A stretch of DNA of 22,723 nt from positions 1 to 22,723 of the forward strand of contig JAEZIU010000098.1 in the NCBI GenBank assembly GCA_023436485.1, written 5' to 3'. Source of the stretch: Bacillota bacterium. Lineage in GTDB: Bacteria; Bacillota; Clostridia; Acetivibrionales; DSM-1351. The notes under the pieces were generated by a model, which worked only from the letters and a program-made list of their open reading frames with translations, had not been told where the DNA came from and searched no databases. Positions 7,341 to 12,487 of this stretch are shown here, piece by piece; the stretch's first letter is position 1, and the number at the start of each line of letters is the position of its first letter. The position numbers were made by a program, and so were the translations under genes.

Positions 7341-8279
7341 TCACTCCCAAGATTTTAGAAACCCCATACTATAAAAATACGTTTCACTCCCGCACATTTC
7401 GCAAAACCTTGCGTAATCCGGATTAGTATGGGAGCAACCACCTTTGTCAAGATATAGCCCTTTATGACAGTAGTTATAAAGCCTCATGTTACAACTCGGG
7501 CAAATGCCATCCGGCCAGTAAAAATGTTTTTGACCGCAGTATGGACATTCAGCTTGGTCGAAGCAATTATCAAAGGATACGGTTTCATAATATGAGATCC
7601 TTTCAACGCCGTTAAGATTATTCTTTAGAGGATTACCGCAAATACGGCAATATCTGGCGGCTCTATGGAATAGAACGTTGCCGCATTTGTTACATACCCG
7701 AGTTATTTTTGACTCAAGTAAATCAAGCCTTTGCAGATTGTTGAGCCTTATCCAGAGAGCCGTGTTTGATACATTGAAGAATTCTGCTACTGCTGGTATG
7801 GAAACAAAGTTACAATATAATAAAGTTTTTTCGGGTATGAGAAGTTTACCTGCAAACTCATTTGCTTCCAGGTCTTCTAGTTCTCTTTCTTCGTTAGTCT
7901 TAAGAATGTCGGGAATTGAAAGATGGTCGAGCAGGATATGGCCTAGCTCATGGGCTATTGTAAAATTAAGTCTTCTGTCTCTGGAATCCTGAAAGGGATA
8001 TCGGATTTTATCCCGGTTTATAATTATCTGATACAGGTTTTCTTCTTCCACATACCGGGAAACAGCATCAAACTTGTCGCTCACATCCCTGACTGTGCTT
8101 ATCTGAAGAGGTAATCGATTCTCGTTCTTGATCCTCTTTATTAAAGAAACACAGTCAAGAGGCCATTTGGCTATAGAGAAATCTCTCATAAAGTTATTCA
8201 ATTTCAAATCTATAAACTGTTTTCTGTAAAGTGGAATCTGGTCTTGAGTGCTGTGGTTATTGCTGCAAATTAGCGACAT
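7341..8279 (-). CDS. ImmA/IrrE-type zinc metallopeptidase with C-terminal zinc ribbons
   Basis: A 312-aa protein. Residues about 40-190 are an ImmA/IrrE (M78) peptidase, with the zinc motif HELGH (110-114, in FTIAHELGHILLDH) and the family block LEANEFAGKLLIP (137-149) carrying the third-ligand glutamate, probably E138. Relatives cleave or inactivate the neighbouring phage repressor after DNA damage or a quorum signal. The C-terminal 120 residues add cysteine pairs C196/C199 with C211/C214, C245/C248 with C260/C263, and C282 with C293/C296, which look like two to three zinc ribbons. Ordinary phage ImmA proteins are much shorter. GGAGGATTAATAT precedes the ATG. It lies downstream of the repressor gene on the same strand but has its own promoter. 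Confidence 0.92.
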   Translation of the reverse strand: MSLICSNNHSTQDQIPLYRKQFIDLKLNNFMRDFSIAKWPLDCVSLIKRIKNENRLPLQISTVRDVSDKFDAVSRYVEEENLYQIIINRDKIRYPFQDSRDRRLNFTIAHELGHILLDHLSIPDILKTNEERELEDLEANEFAGKLLIPEKTLLYCNFVSIPAVAEFFNVSNTALWIRLNNLQRLDLLESKITRVCNKCGNVLFHRAARYCRICGNPLKNNLNGVERISYYETVSFDNCFDQAECPYCGQKHFYWPDGICPSCNMRLYNYCHKGLYLDKGGCSHTNPDYARFCEMCGSETYFYSMGFLKSWE

Positions 8280-8322
8280 ATATTAATCCTCCATGAATAA
8301 AAGAGAACACCAGTTCGATATA

Positions 8323-8351
8323 ATTATACAAAAAAATCTCTATAAGGTAAA
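8323..8351 (-). promoter_or_regulatory. Own promoter of the immA-like gene
   Basis: On the minus strand TTTACC (8346-8351) and a consensus TATAAT (8323-8328) are 17 bases apart, with the -10 box 44 bases before the start codon. The -35 box lies inside the second arm of the repressor gene's terminator, so the two signals overlap physically. Confidence 0.6.
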
Positions 8352-8386
8352 GTCCTATTTATAAAATAAGTGCTACCCTTTAGAGA
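8330..8386 (-). terminator. Intrinsic terminator of the repressor gene
   Basis: Read on the minus strand, TCTCTAAAGGGTA (8374-8386) pairs with TACCTTATAGAGA (8337-8349), 11 of 13 positions matching, and is followed by seven Ts (8330-8336). It begins directly after the stop codon of the Xre gene. The loop is long (24 bases), which lowers confidence in its efficiency. Confidence 0.55.
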
Positions 8387-8824
8387 CTATTTTTTGTTCT
8401 TGTTAAGAAGTGAATTGGCCACGGCCTTTATTGCTGCGATATCCTCAGGTGGCAGCTCCTTTGAAATTCTGTAGGCTATGTTTGCCCAGTCGCTGTCAAG
8501 CTTGTACATTTCTTTGGCTCTTTTGCGTATGTCAACAACGTTGCCTATCTCATCCCTGAAAATCATTTCGGTAAAATGCTTATGCTCCAGTGTTTCCTCC
8601 ATGTAACCGGCCTTTATCATCAGATCTTCATATCTGACTCCGAGATGGGGGGCAATTGCCTTTAAAACATCCGGGGAAGGACGTTTTCTTTCTCCGGTTT
8701 CAAGCCTCCAGATTTCAGTGTTGCTGATTCCAGCCAACTCTGCAAGCTGCCTTTGTGACATATCCCGTTCAGTTCGGATCATCTCAATAAATTTTCCGAG
8801 TTCTGTTTTTTCAAACTCAGCCAT
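8387..8824 (-). CDS. Xre/CI-like phage repressor
   Basis: A 145-aa regulator with an N-terminal HTH_3 domain at about residues 12-66: IRTERDMSQRQLAELAGISN, then EIWRLETGERKRPSPDVLKA. A C-terminal part of about 75 residues is helical and ends in a lysine-rich tail. It is shorter than LexA-type CI and shows no S24 peptidase motif, which fits inactivation by a separate ImmA-like peptidase. GGAGG precedes the ATG by 5 bases. It is divergent from the early operon, and operator-like repeats lie immediately upstream, so autoregulation and repression of early transcription are expected. It probably maintains lysogeny. Confidence 0.93.
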   Translation of the reverse strand: MAEFEKTELGKFIEMIRTERDMSQRQLAELAGISNTEIWRLETGERKRPSPDVLKAIAPHLGVRYEDLMIKAGYMEETLEHKHFTEMIFRDEIGNVVDIRKRAKEMYKLDSDWANIAYRISKELPPEDIAAIKAVANSLLNKNKK

Positions 8825-8850
8825 GATAACCTCCAGTTGTGCTTAAGTAT

Positions 8851-8912
8851 GTTAACACCTGTGTTTTATGGGTATTCTCAGGTGTTGATTTCAATATGGT
8901 GTTAACCTCACC
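8851..8912. promoter_or_regulatory. Operator set A: three GGTGTTAAC-type repeats
   Basis: The motif AGGTGTTAAC occurs in inverted form at 8851-8860 (GTTAACACCT), as CAGGTGTTGAT at 8879-8889 and as TGGTGTTAACC at 8897-8907. The first copy overlaps the palindrome AACAC-CT-GTGTT (8854-8865). The third is part of GGTG-N7-CACC (8898-8912), lying where the repressor transcript should begin. This arrangement suits binding by a dimeric regulator, probably the Xre protein acting on its own gene. Confidence 0.6.
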
Positions 8913-8919
8913 TTCATAT

Positions 8920-8948
8920 ATTATATAAAAGTTGTTACCGAAAAGCAA
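8920..8948 (-). promoter_or_regulatory. Promoter of the repressor gene
   Basis: On the minus strand TTGCTT (8943-8948) and TATAAT (8920-8925) are 17 bases apart. The transcript would start near 8913, at the edge of operator set A, leaving a ~90-base leader that contains all three repeats. A weaker alternative (TTGAAA with CATAAA) lies closer to the gene. Confidence 0.5.
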
Positions 8949-8974
8949 TATTGCAATAAAATTTTTCTAGTATA

Positions 8975-9003
8975 TTGACGTGAAGTTACGAAACTGATAG
9001 AAT
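8975..9003 (+). promoter_or_regulatory. Rightward early promoter
   Basis: TTGACG (8975-8980) and TAGAAT (8998-9003) have 17-base spacing. It faces the early genes and is divergent from the repressor promoter. A GTTACGA motif lies between the two boxes, and a perfect inverted repeat of the same motif lies at the transcription start, so it should be repressible. The first gene downstream with a good ribosome binding site starts at 9244. Confidence 0.65.
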
Positions 9004-9025
9004 AATCGTAACGTCAAAGTTACGA
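8985..9025. promoter_or_regulatory. Operator set B: GTTACGA repeats at the early promoter
   Basis: TCGTAAC (9006-9012) and GTTACGA (9019-9025) form a perfect 7-bp inverted repeat with 6 bases between. A further GTTACGA lies at 8985-8991 inside the promoter spacer. The 10-mer AAGTTACGAA occurs twice, 34 bases apart. A degenerate copy, GTTACCGAA, is at 8934-8942. The motif differs from set A, so a second regulator may be involved. Confidence 0.6.
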
Positions 9026-9243
9026 ACATGTGTTCGATACAAGAAAATTCAAAATTAAAGAGCTTGACAATTACATAACTAACTATTGAAAAAAGTTTTT
9101 TATATAGAACTGAGAAGGAGGTGGAATGGCAAAATAGTAAACTAATATAATGGGAGCAGAAATAAGCAGCTTGTTAACAGTTAAAACCTTATAGGATACA
9201 CACTATAAGCAGTGGGTTCAAATGTAGAAGGAGGAGTATTTAT
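9026..9243 (+). other. Leader of the early operon, no gene seen
   Basis: No ORF longer than about 16 codons with a convincing ribosome binding site is present. AAGGAGG at 9115-9121 is followed by ATG-GCA-AAA-TAG, a three-codon mini-ORF, which may be a leader peptide or chance. A consensus TTGACA at 9064-9069 has no matching -10 box. No cro-like HTH gene is visible here, although one would be usual at this place. Confidence 0.5.
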
Positions 9244-9408
9244 ATGAAGAAAATTACAGTTTCATGCCCAGGACAAAAAAAGCCTGCCAAAGTTTGTGAC
9301 ATTATTAAAGAGGATTCTGGTCTAATTCGAATGGAGATAAAATTTCCAGGTACGGCACAGCTGCTAAATATAAATCTAAGCGATTATTTAAAGCAATTAG
9401 AGATGTAG
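9244..9408 (+). CDS. Small 54-aa protein, first gene of the early operon
   Basis: The gene has a strong GAAGGAGGAG 8-9 bases before ATG and reads to TAG in 54 codons. The product begins MKKITVSCPGQKKPAKVCD and ends LNINLSDYLKQLEM. It has a mixed beta-strand pattern, two cysteines (C8, C18) and no membrane segment. I do not recognise a family. It occupies the place of a cro-like or antirepressor gene but has no HTH. It is followed by a terminator after 80 bases. Confidence 0.6.
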   Translation: MKKITVSCPGQKKPAKVCDIIKEDSGLIRMEIKFPGTAQLLNINLSDYLKQLEM

Positions 9409-9488
9409 CGTATAAAAGAACATATTCTTAAACAAATTATTAAACAGTCATACAGAGCAAATAGGCGCATAAATTCTCTATAGCGACC

Positions 9489-9538
9489 AACGCCTGATAG
9501 AAGCACATATAAAAGTGTTTTCGTCAGGCGTTTTTTTT
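9489..9538 (+). terminator. Intrinsic terminator after the 54-aa gene
   Basis: AACGCCTGA (9489-9497) pairs perfectly with TCAGGCGTT (9524-9532), and eight Ts follow (9531-9538). A second short stem (AGCAC with GTGTT) can form inside the loop. As no promoter is evident between here and the sigma-like gene, downstream genes may depend on read-through or antitermination. Confidence 0.8.
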
Positions 9539-9582
9539 ATACACCAAAACAACAACTGAATACTTTGGCTACCTAGCAACGG

Positions 9583-9733
9583 GTCCGGTTAATACCGAAT
9601 CACCAAATCGCAGGAGTCTACGAAACGAAAGTTTGTAGATTGCTGAATACGGTGATTTAACGGACTTTATTCAACTGCACAATTTTTTAGCCACTCATTC
9701 CTTTCGTTTCGGTATTCGCCAAAACGAAAGGAG
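9583..9733 (+). ncRNA. Structured leader RNA with a hairpin burying the ribosome binding site
   Basis: Stem P1 pairs 9583-9592 with 9657-9665 (nine pairs and one bulged G). P2 pairs 9599-9604 with 9651-9656. P3 pairs AGTCTAC (9615-9621) with GTAGATT (9635-9641) and continues as AAAC/GTTT capped by a GAAA tetraloop (9627-9630). A second hairpin pairs TCCTTTCGTTT (9699-9709) with AAACGAAAGGA (9722-9732) perfectly and hides the AAAGGAG ribosome binding site of the sigma-like gene. Its loop CGGTA (9710-9714) is complementary to the unpaired TACCG (9593-9597) between P1 and P2, allowing a pseudoknot. These features are seen in sequence; regulation of the sigma-like gene is inferred. Confidence 0.6.
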
Positions 9734-9742
9734 CAGTTTTTT

Positions 9743-10156
9743 ATGAAGATCAAGTACCAATTCGCAAACGAGTCTATTGAAATTGAGGTTTCAGATGATT
9801 GGGGCAATATCCTAATTGACTTGGGTAGACAGGAGTACAACGTAAATCAAAAGGAAACACGCCGACATGTCTCATTAAATGGCATGGACTATGAGGGAGA
9901 TATTTTTGCTGATGAGATTGATATTGAGGAGTTTATTTTGAAAGAAGAAATGACAGAAATCCTGAGAGCAGCTATTAAAAAGCTTAAACCACAACAGCAG
10001 GAATTGATAAATGCCCTTTACCTTTCGGAACAACCTATGTCCCAAGCAGAGTATGGAAAGCAAATCGGTATTGAAGAAACCAGTGTTCAACAAAATGCCC
10101 GTCGAGCAAAATCAAAGCTCAGAGAAATTATTAATAATCTAAAAAATTATTTTTAA
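9743..10156 (+). CDS. Sigma-70 region 4-like regulatory protein
   Basis: A 137-aa protein. Residues about 71-137 form a sigma region 4-like HTH: AAIKKLKPQQQELINALYL, then MSQAEYGKQIGIEETSVQQN, then ARRAKSKLREII. The first 65 residues are acidic (FADEIDIEEF) and not recognisable as sigma region 2, so it cannot be a complete sigma factor by itself. Relatives are common in clostridial prophages and integrative elements just before the replication genes. It probably binds DNA and modulates early transcription. Its ribosome binding site AAAGGAG lies in the 3' arm of an 11-bp hairpin, so translation is likely controlled by the leader. Confidence 0.85.
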   Translation: MKIKYQFANESIEIEVSDDWGNILIDLGRQEYNVNQKETRRHVSLNGMDYEGDIFADEIDIEEFILKEEMTEILRAAIKKLKPQQQELINALYLSEQPMSQAEYGKQIGIEETSVQQNARRAKSKLREIINNLKNYF

Positions 10157-10237
10157 AAAATTGTAGGGGAAGGTGTCTTCCCGTGACCTAACTATGAAGG
10201 GTAATGAATCGACCTTCAGAAAGTCAAGGTGAAAATT

Positions 10238-10465
10238 ATGAAGCATCAATTAAGAATCAGTATTTCTAAAAAGCTACAGACTGGTGGAATTGTCCGTTGC
10301 AGGAATTTATCTATTCGTGAACGGTTACTCCGCTACCTGCTTGGTGAAAAGCAAAAGCTGATGGTGTTAATCCCTGGAGACAGCGTTGAATCACTGTCAA
10401 TAAATGAAATAGAAGGAGGTATGGGCAATGAGCAAAACCAAACTGCTACTCAGTGTTGTATCTGA
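10238..10465 (+). CDS. Small basic hypothetical phage protein
   Basis: A 75-aa protein from ATG 10238, chosen because AAGGTGA lies 7 bases before it; a GTG at 10229 is the in-frame alternative. The N-terminal half is basic (KHQLRISISKKLQTGGIVRCR, shown split here as KHQLRISISKK and GGIVRCR), then comes LMVLIPGDSVESLSINEIEGG. Short proteins of this pattern recur between the sigma-like gene and DUF2800 genes in clostridial elements, but no function is known to me. The end overlaps the next gene by 38 bases in another frame. Two short hairpins (10167-10182 and 10194-10219) precede it. Confidence 0.6.
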   Translation: MKHQLRISISKKLQTGGIVRCRNLSIRERLLRYLLGEKQKLMVLIPGDSVESLSINEIEGGMGNEQNQTATQCCI

Positions 10466-10751
10466 TTTAAGAAGTCTGGCAGACAGCCTTCAAACAGTTT
10501 GTGAGGCAATGGTATCTGAGAATGTGGTTTCTTCAGAAGAAAGGCTGTCAGAACATATGGCGGATATTCCTGCTGTACATTCAGAACCAACTATAAAGAT
10601 TGAGCAAATTCGATCGGTTCTTGCAAAGAAAAGCCAAGCCGGAAAGACAGCTGATGTGCGTGAGCTTCTTAGAAAATTCGGTGCAACAAAACTGAGTGAA
10701 ATACCGCCAGAAGTGTACGGTGAGTTGCTCAGGGTTTCGGAGGAACTGTAA
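10428..10751 (+). CDS. Hypothetical phage protein of the early module (107 aa)
   Basis: A 107-aa soluble protein starting at ATG 10428 after GGAGG. The N-terminal half is helical (LLLSVVSDLRSLADSLQTVC). The C-terminal half (55-107) carries the recurring phage pattern EQIRSVLAKKSQAGKTADVR followed by ELLRKFGATKLSEIPPEVY. From memory, homologues sometimes carry a name taken from the eukaryotic protein Rrp5; nothing here supports that function. The stop overlaps the next start by one base (TAATG), so it is co-translated with the DUF2800 nuclease. A nucleic-acid-binding or accessory role is possible but unproven. Confidence 0.75.
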   Translation: MSKTKLLLSVVSDLRSLADSLQTVCEAMVSENVVSSEERLSEHMADIPAVHSEPTIKIEQIRSVLAKKSQAGKTADVRELLRKFGATKLSEIPPEVYGELLRVSEEL

Positions 10752-11878
10752 TGGGACATGCTGTCTGTTCTGCCTCTGGGTCACACCGATGGCTAAATTG
10801 TACCAAGTCTGCAAGGCTGGAACTAAACTTTGGTGAAAGTGAAAGTGCGGTTGCAGCTGAAGGAACTGCTGCACATGCACTTTGTGAGCATAAGCTTCGA
10901 AAGACTCTGAAGTTAAAATCAAAAAGACCGGTATCACAATATGACAACGATGAAATGGATGAATATACGGATGGTTATGTGGCATTTGTACTGGAAGTAT
11001 TGACGCAAATCAAGCATAAATGCAAAGACCCAATCATCCTTATTGAGCAGAAACTGGACCTATCATATTATGTGCCGGAAGGCTCGGGGACATGCGACAC
11101 CTTAATTGTTGGTGATGGAATACTACATATTTTCGATTTCAAGTACGGTCAGGGCATTGTTGTAGAAGCAGAAAATAATCCTCAGATGAAGCTTTATGCT
11201 CTTGGTGCATTGGAGCTGTTTGAAAGCTTGTATGACATCAAAGAGGTGGCAATGACCATATACCAGCCTCGCAGGGAGAATGTCAGTACCTGGACGGTTG
11301 CTGTTTTGGAACTTAAAGCTTGGACTGAAGAGGTACTAAAGCCAAAAGCTAAAATGGCATTTAATGGTGAAGGGGAGTACTTCCCCGGTAAGTGGTGTAC
11401 TTTCTGTAAAGCCTCCGTCAAATGCCGTGCCAGAGCGGAAGAGAACCTAAAACTTGCAGCCTTGGAATTTGCTTTACCGCCTTTGCTTACTGATTCTGAA
11501 ATTGAAGTAATACTATCTTCTCTTGATGATTTGACAAAGTGGGCAAATGAAATTATTGCTTATGTAACCAATTCTGCCATAAACAACGGCAAGAGGTGGA
11601 ACGGCTTTAAATTGGTTGAAGGCAGGTCGGTTAGAAAGTATACGAATGAAGCTGCTGTAGCTGATGCAGTAATTGCTGCAGGGTACATAGACATCTATAA
11701 ACAAAGCCTCATCAACCTTACAGAAATGGAGAAGTTGATGGGAAAAGCAAAATTCAACGAGATTCTCGGTGGACTCGTGTATAAACCGTCGGGGAAGCTG
11801 ACCTTGGTTCCAATATCGGACAAGCGTCAGGAAGTAAATGTTTCTAATGTAAATGATGATTTCAAGGAGGATATATAA
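10751..11878 (+). CDS. DUF2800 Cas4/AddB-like PD-(D/E)xK nuclease
   Basis: A 375-aa protein of the DUF2800 family, typical of Firmicute phages. The nuclease core shows E37 and H42 in EGTAAH, D116 in GTCDTLI, D129-F-K131 in HIFDFKYG, and Q145 and Y149 in QMKLY, the pattern of RecB/Cas4 nucleases. Cysteine C17 in WLNCTKSARL and a C-terminal C216-x2-C219-x5-C225 cluster are placed like the iron-sulfur staple of Cas4 and AddB. It probably processes DNA ends in phage replication or recombination together with the ssDNA-binding protein next door. The start is fixed by the TAATG junction with the gene before it. The iron-sulfur cluster is inferred from cysteine spacing. Confidence 0.9.
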   Translation: MGHAVCSASGSHRWLNCTKSARLELNFGESESAVAAEGTAAHALCEHKLRKTLKLKSKRPVSQYDNDEMDEYTDGYVAFVLEVLTQIKHKCKDPIILIEQKLDLSYYVPEGSGTCDTLIVGDGILHIFDFKYGQGIVVEAENNPQMKLYALGALELFESLYDIKEVAMTIYQPRRENVSTWTVAVLELKAWTEEVLKPKAKMAFNGEGEYFPGKWCTFCKASVKCRARAEENLKLAALEFALPPLLTDSEIEVILSSLDDLTKWANEIIAYVTNSAINNGKRWNGFKLVEGRSVRKYTNEAAVADAVIAAGYIDIYKQSLINLTEMEKLMGKAKFNEILGGLVYKPSGKLTLVPISDKRQEVNVSNVNDDFKEDI

Positions 11879-11879
11879 G

Positions 11880-12425
11880 ATGAATAATAATGTTTCAACC
11901 AAGGTTATCACAGGTGTTGTAAGACTTTCCTATGCGAATGTATGGGAACCCAAATCTATAAACGGAAGTGCTGAGAAGTTTAGTGTCAGCATTATAATCC
12001 CAAAGTCAGATACTAAGACAGTCAATGAAATAAACGATGCCGTTGACCTTGCAATAAAGGAAAGTGCAGGCAAATTCGGTGGAAAGATTCCTAATAAGGT
12101 GTCTCTCAAGCTACCGCTTCGTGACGGTGATGCAGAGCGTGACGATGAAGCATATAAAGGTGCATATTTCGTAAATGCAAATTCCAAGACACCTCCTCAG
12201 ATTGTGGACAAAGACCTTAATCCAATATTGGATAAGACTGAGGTATACAGCGGCTGTTATGCCCGCGTGTCACTGACCTTTTATGCTTTTAACAGTAACG
12301 GAAACAAAGGAATTGCCTGCGGCCTTGGCAACATTCAGAAAATTCGTGACGGTGAATCTCTTGGTGGCAGAAGCAGTGCAGAGGATGATTTTACAAGTGC
12401 TGCTGATGATGATTTCCTTGCATAA
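11880..12425 (+). CDS. DUF2815 (Enc34-type) single-stranded DNA-binding protein
   Basis: A 181-aa protein from ATG 11880, chosen because AAGGAGG lies 9 bases upstream; a longer reading from 11853 would overlap the previous gene. DUF2815 proteins are OB-fold ssDNA-binding proteins, known from phage Enc34. The sequence shows the family's RLSYANVWEPKS start and a beta-rich middle (KFSVSIIIPKSD, ARVSLTFYAF). An acidic tail, DDFTSAADDDFLA, is like the partner-binding tips of single-strand binding proteins. One base separates it from the DUF2800 stop. It likely coats ssDNA for the polymerase and nuclease encoded on either side. Confidence 0.9.
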   Translation: MNNNVSTKVITGVVRLSYANVWEPKSINGSAEKFSVSIIIPKSDTKTVNEINDAVDLAIKESAGKFGGKIPNKVSLKLPLRDGDAERDDEAYKGAYFVNANSKTPPQIVDKDLNPILDKTEVYSGCYARVSLTFYAFNSNGNKGIACGLGNIQKIRDGESLGGRSSAEDDFTSAADDDFLA

Positions 12426-12487
12426 ACCAGTTTTTGAAATACGGGTGGCAGAACAAACTTCTGCCGCTCAAACTCAATGGAGGTTGT

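Noticed and set aside
7678..7992. A 104-codon plus-strand ORF
   Set aside because: It lies antisense inside the immA-like gene, has no ribosome binding site and codes for nothing recognisable; the minus-strand frame carries HELGH and the cysteine pairs.
8387..8824. Self-cleaving LexA/CI-type repressor
   Set aside because: No S24 peptidase serine/lysine motif and too short; inactivation by the neighbouring ImmA-like peptidase is the better model.
9064..9092. Promoter at the consensus TTGACA
   Set aside because: No acceptable -10 box lies 16-18 bases downstream.
10428..10751. Naming the 107-aa protein an rRNA biogenesis (Rrp5) protein
   Set aside because: The size, phage context and sequence give no support for the function of the large eukaryotic Rrp5.
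12434..12487. Longer N-terminus for the DNA polymerase from ATG 12434
   Set aside because: It lacks a ribosome binding site, while ATG 12488 has GGAGG at good spacing and starts directly with the exonuclease motif.
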